Positions 18,100-26,588 are shown, numbered from the stretch's first letter. The stretch: 64,000 nucleotides of DNA from Neobacillus pocheonensis (GCA_023702235.1 JAMQCR010000001.1:1426001-1490000), one strand, 5' to 3'. The notes: generated by a model not told the origin, from the sequence alone. A program made the numbers and translations.

Positions 18100-18843
18100 G
18101 TGCTACGCATCTTTTCATTCATTATCTGTCTTACTGTTCTATCCTTATTGATGGCTGGGAATAAAACTCTGGCCTATACTCTTACACACAGAGGAGGAAA
18201 TGGTTCTAATTTAAACAGTAGTGTTAGTGAAATCATACCGACAGCCCAAAAGCAGATCGCTCTTACCTTCGATGACGGACCGACCCTTGATGAAACGTCC
18301 CAAATTCTAGATGTGCTCAAGGAATACGAAGCTAAAGCTACTTTTTTCCTAGTGGGTTCCCGAGTAGAAAGGTATCAAGACATCGTACGCAGAGAAGTAG
18401 AAGAAGGCCATGAAATTGCTAATCATACGTATCATCACCTGATTTGTCAGCCAGGGGTTTCAATGGATCAATTACGGAAGGATATTAAGCTGGCCCAGAA
18501 TTCCATCATCCGTGTATCCGGGTATAAGCCACATCTGTTTAGACCTGTGCAAGGCTTTTATAACAAGCAGCTATTAAAGGTTCTGGAAGATGAAGGACTT
18601 CAAATGGTCCTGTGGTCCCCAGAACAAGATTCTTGGGATTGGGATAGACCAGGTGTGTCTCATATTGTTAAAACGGTCTTAAATCATGTGAATAGCGGTG
18701 ATATTATCCTTCTACATGACCATGTGAATGGAAAGAGTGACACTATTTCTGCTCTAAAGATTATCTTACCAGAACTAAAAAGACAGGGATTTGAATTTGT
18801 TACCGTATCAGAGTTATTAAAGAATCAGGAATTGAAGGATTAA
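18100..18843 (+). CDS. Polysaccharide deacetylase (NodB domain), secreted
   Basis: A 247-residue protein with an N-terminal hydrophobic signal or anchor (residues 4-22), then a NodB domain. Motif 1 TFDDGPT supplies the catalytic base and a metal aspartate, motif 2 NHTYHH the two metal histidines, and the C-terminal LLHDH the catalytic histidine. Motif 3, usually RPPyG, reads RPVQG here, an unusual change that could alter substrate or activity. Likely substrates are peptidoglycan GlcNAc or MurNAc, or another amino sugar. The GTG start is 8 bases after AAGGAGG; an ATG one base earlier is out of frame. A perfect hairpin terminator follows. Confidence 0.85.
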   Translation: MLRIFSFIICLTVLSLLMAGNKTLAYTLTHRGGNGSNLNSSVSEIIPTAQKQIALTFDDGPTLDETSQILDVLKEYEAKATFFLVGSRVERYQDIVRREVEEGHEIANHTYHHLICQPGVSMDQLRKDIKLAQNSIIRVSGYKPHLFRPVQGFYNKQLLKVLEDEGLQMVLWSPEQDSWDWDRPGVSHIVKTVLNHVNSGDIILLHDHVNGKSDTISALKIILPELKRQGFEFVTVSELLKNQELKD

Positions 18844-18897
18844 AGTCAGATTAGGCTATCTTCCAACTCTTTTCGTAATCTCGAATGTTGGCAAAAT

Positions 18898-18925
18898 GGG
18901 GTACGACCGTCGTACCCCTATAAGA
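18898..18925 (+). terminator. Terminator hairpin
   Basis: GGGGTACGA and TCGTACCCC form a perfect 9-bp stem 54 bases after the deacetylase stop. The following T-run is short and delayed. Confidence 0.55.
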
Positions 18926-18960
18926 GTAGCTTTTTCAAGAATAGGGCGCTTTAATTGAAA

Positions 18961-19012
18961 AAGGAGAATACTTATTAGTCATATTTATCATATGTATTCT
19001 CCTTTATTTTTA
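18961..19012 (+). terminator. Terminator-like hairpin preceded by family B repeat
   Basis: AAGGAGAATAC (18961) pairs with GTATTCTCCTT (18994-19004), followed by TATTTTTAA. The family B repeat lies at 18934-18963. The arrangement, and the sequence after it (AAGGAT-TTTT-TAG-TCTTGATAA), closely copies 1401-1500. Confidence 0.6.
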
Positions 19013-19640
19013 AGGATATTTTTATTTTAGGTCTTGATAACATCGAGCTTGCTTGACGGTTGCTTATACAACCATAATCCTTTGGGAATTGTCTATAAGG
19101 TAGTGACGTTTCCTCTCACAATATGCACAAATAATTAAATAGGATGAAACTTTCATAAGTAATGGTCTTACCATGTATTTGTAGAGCGAAATGTTTAATA
19201 TCGTCCCAATTAGCCATATGCTGACGATTCGGAAAAAATGAAGAGTTAATAAGTTTATAAATTCATAACATGCATCGATCGAGATAATATTATTTTTTTG
19301 TTTTTTTCATGACAAAAGGATTCTTATGGTTTAAAGAAAATAGTACCTTATAACTGATAGATGTATAATTACGAATGGATTCAAAAAAGATAAGATTAAG
19401 TAGACTAAAAGAATAATAGAAAAAAAGAAGCAGCATCTTTTGTCCTTTCTTGTGCACTTGTTCAAAAAGGGAAAAGAAAAATGAATCATCAGTAGTACGA
19501 TTGTGATTATTTTTCATAAGTCTTAAAAATGGTATAAATTTCTCATTCAACACTATTTGTTGGGAGGGAAGCGAATTTAACCGTTTCTTTTAACTTCGCG
19601 TTAAATCCTCGTTTAACGAATAATAAGAATAGTAAATAGA
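19013..19640. other. Gap without supported genes
   Basis: AT-rich. The only longer frame (minus strand 19290-19553) lacks a ribosome site and has low-complexity Phe/Lys-rich content, so I do not call it. Confidence 0.4.
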
Positions 19641-19649
19641 ATGTCTGTT

Positions 19650-19697
19650 TGGTATAATGAGAAGACTAGAAATAATTCCATGATTTCTAGTCTTCTC
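19650..19697 (+). promoter_or_regulatory. Promoter -10 followed by perfect 15-bp hairpin
   Basis: TGGTATAAT looks like an extended -10 element. The transcript would begin with GAGAAGACTAGAAAT...ATTTCTAGTCTTCTC, a perfect 15-bp hairpin with a 9-base loop and no T-run. This could be a leader structure, RNA stabiliser or small RNA; the next gene begins 160 bases later. Confidence 0.4.
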
Positions 19698-19856
19698 AGG
19701 TATGGATGCTAGGCACCACTAATTTAAAGCGTAGTGAGTAGTCCATTCAAGTAAACTAATACAACTATTATAATATATTACATTTAATTGGAAATTAATA
19801 AAGCAATCTCCCAGGAATCTGAAAAATCGATCTAGGACAGGAGTATTTTAATTGTG

Positions 19857-20042
19857 ATGATATCTATATCTATTAATGAATTTGCTAAAAGTTATGTTAA
19901 AAATAATAAAAGTGAAGATTTACAGGAAATAAAGAAAAAACTTAAATCAGCTGTGGAAAATAAAAGAGCTGGAGCAGTTTGTATTACTTGTGACTCCCCT
20001 ATTTGGGCAAACAAGAAGGACAGTTGCCTAGTGTTCAAATGA
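19857..20042 (+). CDS. Small CxxC protein, probably truncated
   Basis: 61 residues from the ATG (a GTG lies one codon earlier), with an AGGAG site. The helical first half (SINEFAKSYVKNN) is followed by AVCITCDSPIWA, a CxxC half of what in related small proteins would be a longer zinc-binding domain. The tail NKKDSCLVFK looks like out-of-frame read-through, so the second half of the domain has probably been lost by a frameshift. Function unknown. Confidence 0.45.
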   Translation: MISISINEFAKSYVKNNKSEDLQEIKKKLKSAVENKRAGAVCITCDSPIWANKKDSCLVFK

Positions 20043-20149
20043 TCTCATGGAAAGCTCAAAATCGCCGGATTTATTTGGGCAATAACTCAAGAAATTGAAA
20101 ATAACTCTATTGTAAAGTAAAAATTACGAATAAAATGAATGTCAGTTCC

Positions 20150-20556
20150 TTTAAAAGTCGGAGCATAGGGCTCGAAGGCAAAGGTAAAAACCGGTAAGGA
20201 GAAACCACGAATTGTACTTGTGCTATGCCTAAATAGGCTAACGCACGTTTTAAGTTAGTGGAAGCTCCTTTATACGGAAAGATAAAATGTGAAAACCCAC
20301 GAATATCAGAGTGCTAACCGCAGTAGAGATTTTTGCCTTCGTGCCGTGTGCTTAACTTTTTGTATCAAGCGAAAGGAGAAGTTTATTTATTCTCAACTTT
20401 AAAAAGTATCTCAATCTTCAAATTATCTGTCAAGGAAAGCACTTGACAGACAATTTGAAGATTGAGGAGCAGTCAGTAAGCTGAGAAGGAGATTCCCTAG
20501 CCTTGAAAGGCTGAACCCAAACTAAAAAGAAAAGAAGCCGAAAAACGCTTCTCTTC
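20150..20556 (+). ncRNA. Unidentified large structured RNA candidate
   Basis: A 400-base non-coding stretch full of complementary segments. CGAAGGCAAA (20173-20182) pairs with TTTGCCTTCG (20332-20341), closing a multi-helix region; GGAGC (20160) pairs with GCTCC (20264); GCATAG (20163) with CTATGC (20223); and local hairpins lie at 20227-20238 and 20238-20258. A 24-bp hairpin with one mismatch follows (20411-20434 with 20442-20465), then AGCCT-TGAA-AGGCT and AGAAGC-loop-GCTTCT. The size and architecture recall mobile-element RNAs (IscB-associated HEARO/omega RNA or an ORF-less intron), but I see no group II domain V and no group I core. The family is unknown. Confidence 0.5.
20411..20466. repeat. 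24-bp inverted repeat hairpin
   Basis: TCAATCTTCAAATTATCTGT continues into CAAG; it meets its complement after a 7-base GAAAGCA loop, with a single mismatch. Not followed by a T-run. Confidence 0.75.
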
Positions 20557-20727
20557 TTAGAGTTGACCCAAAACCAAACCAGAATCAAATTGTGTAGGGG
20601 GCATTGACAGTTTCGTTCATATCAGTACAATACTTCACATTCCCTTATAACCGATTTGGAATTAATGATGGTATTAATATACAAATATTTCTTTGATTTT
20701 AATTGGCATTGCATAATTCTTATATTG

Positions 20728-20764
20728 AAAACCCGCCCTTTTTAACGGAAGAAGGTCGGGTTAA
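20728..20764 (-). terminator. Terminator of the dsbA-like gene
   Basis: On the minus strand AACCCG(A)CCTT pairs with AAGGGCGGGTT, 32 bases past the stop. Confidence 0.5.
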
Positions 20765-20795
20765 GTTAAGTTTAATTATACTGTTTAAAAGATAG

Positions 20796-21425
20796 TTATG
20801 AAATGACACTTTCTAGACGAGCCTCTATCTTCTCGACGGTCATAACACCTCCACCAAGCCCGATAAATTCGTCACCCTTCTGCAAAAGCAAAGTAGGATA
20901 GCTTTGGACACCAAGCAGCTGAACCTTCGCAAAGTCTGTGTGGGCATCTTCGGTGGAAATTATCTCTTCGAATCGTGCCAGAACTGCCTCTGGGTCAAGA
21001 TTATTAGCAGTAGCAATTTCTCGGTAAGTTGCTGGGTCACTGAGACTCTTACCTTCGTAATAAAACGCACGCTGCATGGACGAGGCTAAATAATAGGCAC
21101 GTTCTGGTGCGAGGAAACGCAATGCAGAAAAGCCTTTAGCCGCCGCCTCGGAGTCCATAACAAAAGTACCCTCTTCCAACAACGTTTGATAAGGGGTACC
21201 AAACTCCGCACCAGTTAGCTGGCTAATTCTTTTATTTCCTTCTGGAATGTGTGAGAAAGAGGCTATTGGTAGCTTTTTATGACCTACAAATAGACCACCA
21301 GACAAAACAGTCAGGGGTAATTCAGGGTGATTCTCATGAAAGGCTTGAAGGCTCTTCGAGAACCCGTAACACCAGCCACAGTATGCATCCCAAACATAGA
21401 TAAGAGCAAGTTCCTTGTTATTCAT
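20796..21425 (-). CDS. DsbA-family thiol-disulfide oxidoreductase
   Basis: A 209-residue cytoplasmic thioredoxin-fold protein with a helical insertion (DsbA/FrnE type). The active site is C16-G-W-C19 after the first strand (LALIYVWDAYCGWC), and the cis-proline loop is GVQSYPTLLL. There is no signal peptide, so it acts in the cytosol, perhaps as an isomerase or oxidative-stress protein. The ATG follows GGAGGAG closely. It ends 43 bases downstream of the YwnB-like gene on the same strand, so the two probably form one operon controlled by the divergent Rrf2 regulator. Confidence 0.85.
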   Translation of the reverse strand: MNNKELALIYVWDAYCGWCYGFSKSLQAFHENHPELPLTVLSGGLFVGHKKLPIASFSHIPEGNKRISQLTGAEFGTPYQTLLEEGTFVMDSEAAAKGFSALRFLAPERAYYLASSMQRAFYYEGKSLSDPATYREIATANNLDPEAVLARFEEIISTEDAHTDFAKVQLLGVQSYPTLLLQKGDEFIGLGGGVMTVEKIEARLESVIS

Positions 21426-21468
21426 AGTAAAGCTCCTCCTTTCAAACCTTTTTTTACACCGTCACTAC

Positions 21469-22110
21469 TTACTCTGATTCGCCAACGACAGTAAAACGTT
21501 CGTTTTTGTGCTGTGGATTTTCAATTTCATCTAAAACTGCAATTGCGTAATCCGCATAACTTATATAGCTTTGATCTTTTGAATTGAAGATTAATTGGTC
21601 TCCACCTTTTTGATAAGTTCCAGTACGTTTACCTTCAGCATCGAAAAATCCCGCTGGACTGATATATGTCCACTGGACTCCGCTTGTATTTTGTAGTTCT
21701 TCAAGGTTTTTCCCCATATTTTTAGCAGTTGCAAGATAGGCTTCAGGAAATTCAGGAGTATCAAATTTTCGTATTGTTTTTGTTTCATCTACAAATAAAC
21801 TTCCTGCTCCTCCTACAACAATTAATCTTGTTTTTGGTGCACCTTTAAATGCTTCAATTAAAACTCTTCCTGCTTCAACATGAAGATGTTCTTCTCCAAA
21901 TGGAGCATTAAAAGCATTTACAATAATATCAAAATTCTTAATATCTTCTGTTTTTAAGTCAAAAATGTTCTTTTCCAATACTGCTACATTTTGACTTTTG
22001 ACCTTTGACGCATCTCTTACAATAGCTGTCACTTCATGTCCTCGACTAACTGCCTCTTTCAAAATAAGACTTCCTGCTTTACCACTTGCACCAATAATTC
22101 CGATTTTCAT
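21469..22110 (-). CDS. ywnB: NAD(P)-binding oxidoreductase, YwnB-like
   Basis: A 213-residue atypical short-chain dehydrogenase of the NmrA/SDR_a5 group. The Rossmann motif is GIIGASGKAG at residues 4-13; further landmarks are RLIVVGGAGSLFVDE and WTYISPAGFFDAEGKRTG. Related proteins reduce quinones or flavins, or act as redox sensors. The gene order, divergent from an Rrf2 regulator, matches ywnB/ywnA of Bacillus subtilis. The ATG follows AGGAGGAC. It is probably co-transcribed with the DsbA-like gene. Confidence 0.85.
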   Translation of the reverse strand: MKIGIIGASGKAGSLILKEAVSRGHEVTAIVRDASKVKSQNVAVLEKNIFDLKTEDIKNFDIIVNAFNAPFGEEHLHVEAGRVLIEAFKGAPKTRLIVVGGAGSLFVDETKTIRKFDTPEFPEAYLATAKNMGKNLEELQNTSGVQWTYISPAGFFDAEGKRTGTYQKGGDQLIFNSKDQSYISYADYAIAVLDEIENPQHKNERFTVVGESE

Positions 22111-22145
22111 TTTATAGTCCTCCTGTTATTTAAGTTTCATTTACT

Positions 22146-22268
22146 TTGTAATCTAGGTGGTTACAAGTAGTTATTTTAGTTACATGTAATCGATTTGTCA
22201 ACATGTAAAATGCTATTTTTTTTTGTTCGTAATTTGGTATAATAAACTTGTAATCAGATCAATTACAT
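22146..22268. promoter_or_regulatory. Rrf2 (YwnA-type) operator region and promoter
   Basis: Two imperfect inverted repeats share one pattern: TTGTAAT-N-TTACAA at 22146-22167 and TTGTAAT-N7-ATTACAT at 22248-22268, with a palindromic GTTACATGTAATC between. TTTGGTATAAT near 22231 is an extended -10 for the plus-strand gene. Similar sequences occur at the paralogous locus (43139-43275). Confidence 0.6.
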
Positions 22269-22321
22269 GGTGAAGAAATAATATTAAATAACGGAATAGT
22301 TAATATGGGTGGTGACTGAAC

Positions 22322-22756
22322 ATGTCCATCAGCAGCCGATTCGCTGTCGGAATTCATATATTGACTCTAATTGAATTAAATAAAGAAGGAGTAACATCTT
22401 CTGAATTTTTAGCTTCAAGTGTTAACACGAACCCAGCCGTAATAAGAAAACTAATGGGAATGCTAAAAAAAGCTGGTTTGATAGAGGTACATCCAGGTAT
22501 TGCAGGGGCTAAACTCGCAAAGGAATTATCTGATATTACAATGTTCGACGTTTATAAGGCAGTGAATGTTGTACAGGAGAAAGAATTGTTTAGCATACAT
22601 GGAAATCCAAATTCTGATTGTCCCGTAGGTAGGAACATCCAGAATACAATAGAACAATTATTTACAGCAGCACAATTGGCAATGGAGAAGGTTTTAAGAA
22701 ATGTTACTTTAGAAGATGTTGTGAAGGATATTGCTACTAAAGAAAATATCTGTTAA
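22322..22756 (+). CDS. ywnA: Rrf2 family regulator, YwnA-like
   Basis: A 144-residue winged-helix repressor. The Rrf2 signature (SSRFAVGIHILTLIELN, then NPAVIRKLMGMLKKAGLIEVHPGIAGAKLAK) is complete. It has a single conserved cysteine (SDCPVGRN) in place of the three-cysteine cluster of IscR or NsrR, so it is not an iron-sulphur sensor; thiol or electrophile sensing is inferred. It is 69% or so identical by eye to the second Rrf2 protein at 42662-43096. A hairpin terminator follows at once. Confidence 0.9.
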   Translation: MSISSRFAVGIHILTLIELNKEGVTSSEFLASSVNTNPAVIRKLMGMLKKAGLIEVHPGIAGAKLAKELSDITMFDVYKAVNVVQEKELFSIHGNPNSDCPVGRNIQNTIEQLFTAAQLAMEKVLRNVTLEDVVKDIATKENIC

Positions 22757-22790
22757 AAAAGACATTCCAAAGGAATGTCTTTTCTCTTTG
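22757..22790 (+). terminator. Terminator
   Basis: AAAAGACATTCC pairs with GGAATGTCTTTT, then CTCTTTG; immediately after the Rrf2 stop. Confidence 0.75.
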
Positions 22791-22878
22791 TTATTCAACC
22801 TGCCCCGTTAGAGCACAATAAGAAAAGCTGCCACAATGACAGCTCCGATCTTTAACTCTTGCACCCGTTAGTCACCAT

Positions 22879-23060
22879 GCAGCGCAAAATTGCGCTGCAC
22901 CACAGAGGATGAAAACAGATTAAAACCGTCAATACTGTTTCTATGGCTGGGTGAGGAAGGTCGATAAACTATGGTGCCATTAGAGCCCATCCGTTAGTCT
23001 GACTCCAACGACCATGGTGCATCACAGACTGTCGCTCCCTTACGGGAAGCACTTATGGTA
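22879..23060 (+). ncRNA. Probable IS110 bridge RNA
   Basis: In IS110 elements the left non-coding end encodes a bridge RNA whose loops base-pair with target and donor DNA. Here GCAGCGCAA/TTGCGCTGC (22879-22898) is a 9-bp 5' hairpin; AGTCTG (22996) pairs with CAGACT (23025), enclosing a loop of about 23 bases; and GCTCCC-TTAC-GGGAAGC closes the segment (23034-23050). Near-repeats CTATGGTGCCA and CCATGGTGCAT lie in the loops. Position and structure fit the known family; the guide loops cannot be assigned by eye. Confidence 0.6.
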
Positions 23061-23126
23061 GATTAATCCTTTTTCTGGTTTTTGCACCAGCCTCCTATTT
23101 TTATAGCCATAGAAAGGATGGTTTCA

Positions 23127-24344
23127 ATGGAAGTTATCATTGAACGAGTTTGTGGTATGGATGTCCATAAGGACAACATTACTGCCTGTGTTATGACTCC
23201 AGAAGGAAAGGAGATTCAAACGTTTTCTACGAAAACAGTATTTCTTGTAAAATTAGTAGATTGGATCAAGTCACATGGATGTACTCATGTTGCAATGGAA
23301 AGTACAGGTGTGTTCTGGAAACCTATTGTAAATCTTATCGAAGCTGAGGAAATTGAGTTTCTCGTCGTCAATGCGCAGCATTTGAAAGCTGTTCCTGGAC
23401 GTAAAACGGATGTGAAAGATGCCGAATGGATAGCCCAACTTCTTCGCCATGGGTTACTAAAAGCAAGCTTCATTCCTGATCGAAATCAACGAGAACTTCG
23501 AGAACTGGTTCGTTACCGTCGAAGTATTATAGAAGAACGAGCAAGACAACATAATCGTATTCAAAAGGTACTAGAAGGCGCAAACATTAAACTTGGTTCT
23601 GTGGTTTCCGATATTATGGGTGTTTCATCCAAGGATATGCTTCGCGCTATCGCAGATGGCGAAGACGACCCTGAGAAACTATCAACCTTCGCTAGAGGTA
23701 CAATGAAAAAGAAGAAGGACGAACTTGAGCGCGCTCTTAAAGGTTATGTAAATCCTCATCAACGCATGATGCTTAATACGATTCTCACTCACATTGACTT
23801 CTTGACCGAACAAATTGAAAAGCTTGATCAAGAGGTTGCTCAAAGAGTAAGTTCCTATCAAGAAGATATAGAACGACTTGATTCCATACCTGGCATCGCT
23901 AAAAGAATGGCTGAACAAATACTAGCTGAAGTTGGAACAGATGTTAAAAAACAATTCCAAACTGCACCACAATTATGTTCTTGGGCTGCACTCGTACCTG
24001 GACACAATGAAAGCGCAGGTAACCGGAAATCAACTAAATCCAAGAAGGGCAACAAGTATTTAAAATCTGCTTTAACAGAAGCAGCTCATTCAGTAGGTGC
24101 CTCAAAAAACTACCTTGGTGCATTATATAGACGAACACTAGCACGAAAAGGTAGAAAAAGAGTAGCCATTGTCGTCGCTCATGCCATATTGAGAATTGCT
24201 TTTTATCTTCTGACAAGAAAAGAAATGTATGTAGACCTAGGCGCAGACTACTTTGATAAACAAAAGCAAGTATCCATTGTACGACATTCGGTTCGAAGAC
24301 TGGAAAGTCTAGGATATACCGTGACAATTACAGAAGCTTCTTGA
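23127..24344 (+). CDS. IS110-family transposase (DEDD recombinase)
   Basis: 405 residues from the ATG at 23127; an in-frame TTG at 23082 would add 15 unconserved residues, and GAAAGGATG is the better ribosome site. The RuvC-like N-domain has the full DEDD set: Asp12 (GMDVHKD), Glu58 (AMESTG), Asp95 and Asp98 (KTDVKDAEW). The C-terminal Transposase_20 domain begins [20 protein letters not shown] and includes [20 protein letters not shown], where Ser296 is the likely recombination nucleophile. A coiled coil links the two. It looks complete and active; it cuts and joins DNA guided by its bridge RNA. Confidence 0.93.
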   Translation: MEVIIERVCGMDVHKDNITACVMTPEGKEIQTFSTKTVFLVKLVDWIKSHGCTHVAMESTGVFWKPIVNLIEAEEIEFLVVNAQHLKAVPGRKTDVKDAEWIAQLLRHGLLKASFIPDRNQRELRELVRYRRSIIEERARQHNRIQKVLEGANIKLGSVVSDIMGVSSKDMLRAIADGEDDPEKLSTFARGTMKKKKDELERALKGYVNPHQRMMLNTILTHIDFLTEQIEKLDQEVAQRVSSYQEDIERLDSIPGIAKRMAEQILAEVGTDVKKQFQTAPQLCSWAALVPGHNESAGNRKSTKSKKGNKYLKSALTEAAHSVGASKNYLGALYRRTLARKGRKRVAIVVAHAILRIAFYLLTRKEMYVDLGADYFDKQKQVSIVRHSVRRLESLGYTVTITEAS

Positions 24345-24370
24345 TCCACCAATCTCATTAAATATCAAAA

Positions 24371-24733
24371 GAATCAGGCGCTTTCACCTTTTTAAAAAAA
24401 TGAATGAGTTGCGTCTTCTTTAGTATTGCCATTTTCCAACGTTTCAGAAGTTAGTTTTCATGGTAGTTTAAGTGCAACATTTCACAAACCTTCTTGTAGT
24501 AAGAAAAAAAGACCTTCATCTTGAAGAGTCGCACTCGTTATTTCATATAAGTAATTTCTTATTTTCCCATTTATCTTCTACAAGAAGCCAAAATGTTAAA
24601 TACCGCTTCTATCCAAAGAGGCTATTATCACTAGTAATTAGATTGCAAGGTCAATAATAATTTCCAATAGAATTATCTTAATTTTTTATTAATTAAGAAA
24701 AAATGAAATAGATAAATTCCGTTTCATTTTTTC
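24371..24733. other. Gap downstream of the IS110 element
   Basis: Holds a degenerate family A repeat (24461-24495, AGTTTAAGTGCAACATTTCACA). No supported gene. Confidence 0.4.
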
Positions 24734-25411
24734 TCAACTTTCTTTAGCTGTTTTAATCTTATTAGTTGAATATCCCAAACCAATGACAAGAACTGTAATA
24801 GCAGAAGGAATCAATAAATGTAAATCGTGTGGAAGTATATACTTGAATTTTGGTTCTCCAACCATCATTTCACCTGCTGTCCAAGCTAATATTCCAGCAC
24901 CAGCATAAGAGATTATTGGGTACTTTTCCATTGCTTTTAATATTAATTGGCTACCAAAAACAACTAGAGGAATACTAACAATAACTCCAATAATTATACC
25001 GGCTATATTTCCTTCAACAGCACCAGCAATAGCTAGGACATTATCAAGGGACATTATTGCATCAGCAGTAATAATTGTTTTCACAGCGGAAATTAAACTT
25101 GAACCTTCTTCTCTATGATAGTCTTCATCATCACCTATTAGAAGTTTTATGGCAATATACACTAGAAGAAGACCACCTACAAAAGTTACGAAAGGTAAGC
25201 CTAGTAGGTAAACTATTGCTATTGCAAATATTAAACGTAAAATAATAGCTCCAAATGTTCCCCAAAAGATTGCTTTCTTTTGTTGCTTCTTTGGAACATT
25301 ACGTGATGCCATTGCGATTACAACTGCGTTATCCCCACTTAATACAATATTGATTAAAATAACCTCCAAAAGAACCGCAAAAGACAAACCAAAAATCTCC
25401 AAAATATTCAC
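24734..25411 (-). CDS. TerC family membrane protein, YjbE-like
   Basis: A 225-residue protein with about seven membrane helices. The two TerC signatures are intact: EVILINIVLSGDNAVVIAMA and TADAIMSLDNVLAIAGA, each supplying acidic residues in the membrane for metal coordination. Bacillus TerC proteins (MeeF, MeeY, YjbE) are linked to manganese export and to metalation of secreted enzymes. Its length is closest to YjbE. It is monocistronic. I looked upstream for a yybP-ykoY manganese riboswitch and did not see its conserved core. Confidence 0.88.
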   Translation of the reverse strand: MNILEIFGLSFAVLLEVILINIVLSGDNAVVIAMASRNVPKKQQKKAIFWGTFGAIILRLIFAIAIVYLLGLPFVTFVGGLLLVYIAIKLLIGDDEDYHREEGSSLISAVKTIITADAIMSLDNVLAIAGAVEGNIAGIIIGVIVSIPLVVFGSQLILKAMEKYPIISYAGAGILAWTAGEMMVGEPKFKYILPHDLHLLIPSAITVLVIGLGYSTNKIKTAKES

Positions 25412-25640
25412 CTCTGGAATAAGCTAACTAAGTCATTATATTAATTTGAGGTTAAAAGAAGACCGGAATTGTGATATTCTGAAATTCTTTACCAATTTAT
25501 TTTCCTAATACCACTTTGAACTTAAAAATTACAAGTATGCTGAATAATAAATCCTAAACTGGCACCATTAATGGGTGTCAATTTTAATTTTCTAGGTGAT
25601 ACTTATCAATTGAATAAACATAAATTTAATTACACAATAT

Positions 25641-25735
25641 CTTGTTAAACTGCTTCGTTACTTGAATAAGGAAAAAGCGATCCTTCCTTATTGAAGAATT
25701 GCACCCGATAGTTTAAGTGAAATTATTCACAAAAA
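25641..25735 (+). repeat. Composite dispersed repeat
   Basis: A family A/B composite: TTGTTAAACTGCTTCGTTACTTGAATAAGG, then TTGAAGAATTGCACCCGATAGTTTAAGTGA-ATTATTCACA in two adjoining modules. Confidence 0.5.
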
Positions 25736-25744
25736 AAGATAAAT

Positions 25745-25769
25745 AAAAAGCACTGAAGCAGTGCTTTAA
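25745..25769 (-). terminator. Terminator
   Basis: AAAGCACTG-AAG-CAGTGCTTT with a T-run on the minus strand, ending the 25766 fragment. Confidence 0.6.
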
Positions 25770-25893
25770 TTTGCCGGCTTATTATATCCTCTGTCTCCAT
25801 AAGGTTGCAATTTCTCCATCCAGTGCATTGCCATTTGCTTAAGATGCCAGCGTTTGTCTATATCTTCCTCAACTTCCTTCTTCTCTAGTACCT
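25766..25893 (-). pseudogene. 3' fragment of an unidentified gene
   Basis: The last 40 residues (KKEVEEDIDKRWHLKQMAMHW, then MEKLQPYGDRGYNKPAN) look like a genuine protein C-terminus with its own terminator. Upstream, the frame runs antisense into a fumarylacetoacetate-hydrolase fragment, so a deletion or rearrangement joined the two head to head. The family is not recognised. Confidence 0.45.
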
Positions 25894-25903
25894 CGTAGAC
25901 GAA

Positions 25904-26287
25904 ATGGAGGGGGAAGTAGCACTCGTTATCGGGAAACGTGGCAAAAATATAAAACAAGAAGAGGCATTGGATTATGTTTTTGGCTGTACTATCTTTAATG
26001 ATGTAACAGCAAGAGATCTAACAAAAAAGGACCCTCAGTTCACACGCGGCAAAGGTTTTGACACTTTTGGTCCATTGGGGCCTTGGATTGTATCAGGGAT
26101 AGATCCAACTAATTTACGAATCGTTACAACTTTAAATGGTAAAGTGGTTCAGGATGGTAATACGAATCAAATGTCCCTTTCTATTCCTTACCTTATCAGT
26201 TGGATTTCACAGGTTATGATGCTAGAACCGGGTGATATTTTAGCCACTGGTTCACCTTCAGGAAGTTGTCCAATGAAGTCAGGCTGA
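25904..26287 (+). pseudogene. Fumarylacetoacetate hydrolase family protein, truncated
   Basis: The central part of an FAH-fold hydrolase/isomerase: VFGCTIFNDVTARDLTKKDPQ, then FTRGKGFDTFGPLGPWIVSG and LEPGDILATGSPSG. The N-terminal domain and the first metal-binding glutamates are missing, and after GSPSG the sequence departs from the family and stops. It follows, head to head, a gene fragment on the other strand and overlaps an FMN-reductase remnant, so it is a deletion product. Confidence 0.8.
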
Positions 26288-26560
26288 TCTTGCTCGTCCA
26301 GCTTGGTTTAACAAAGCGGCAGGTATCGTCAGCTATGGGGGAACTGGTGGAGCTCGTGCTGCTGAACATTTACGTGGAATCTGTGCAGAATTACTAATAG
26401 CGGATGCAAGGCTCACCCAACATTATCATTATTTACAGATTTTGAAAACTCTGGGGAAGTTAGGACATTTAAACCAGCCGAATTGCATCTTAATACTGTC
26501 AATTTAATGCTTGACCAAGTCATAGCCTGGAGTGGTGCATTAAAAACCTTGAGAAAATAG
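26284..26560 (+). pseudogene. NAD(P)H-dependent FMN reductase, C-terminal remnant
   Basis: ADLARPAWFNKAAGIVSYGG-TGGARAAEHLRG is the flavodoxin-fold FMN-binding region of this family. A frameshift near 26415 moves the rest (HPTLSLFTDFENSGEVRTFK, then LHLNTVNLMLDQVIAWSGAL) into another frame. The first half of the protein, with the N-terminal FMN loop, is absent. It is fused end to end with the FAH fragment. Confidence 0.75.
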
Positions 26561-26588
26561 TGATAATTGTTAAGTGGACTGTGACTTG

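Larger units (their letters stand above)
22850..24370 (+). mobile_element. IS110-family insertion sequence (boundaries approximate)
   Basis: One intact IS110 transposase preceded by about 250 bases of structured non-coding DNA and followed by a short non-coding end. IS110 elements lack long terminal inverted repeats, so the ends are not visible directly; the left end lies between the family B repeat at 22821 and the first hairpin at 22879, and the right end shortly after 24344. A truncated relative is present at 51379-51645. Confidence 0.7.

Noticed and set aside
19290..19553. 87-codon minus-strand frame
   Set aside because: No ribosome site, Phe/Lys low-complexity content and no conserved motif.
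20150..20556. Group II or group I intron identity for the structured RNA
   Set aside because: Neither a domain V hairpin nor the group I P/Q/R/S core could be found, so it was left unclassified.
24472..24657. 61-codon frame after the IS110 element
   Set aside because: Begins inside a dispersed repeat, no ribosome site, no conserved feature.
25412..25560. Manganese (yybP-ykoY) riboswitch upstream of the TerC gene
   Set aside because: The conserved GGGGAGUA core and paired loops are not visible.
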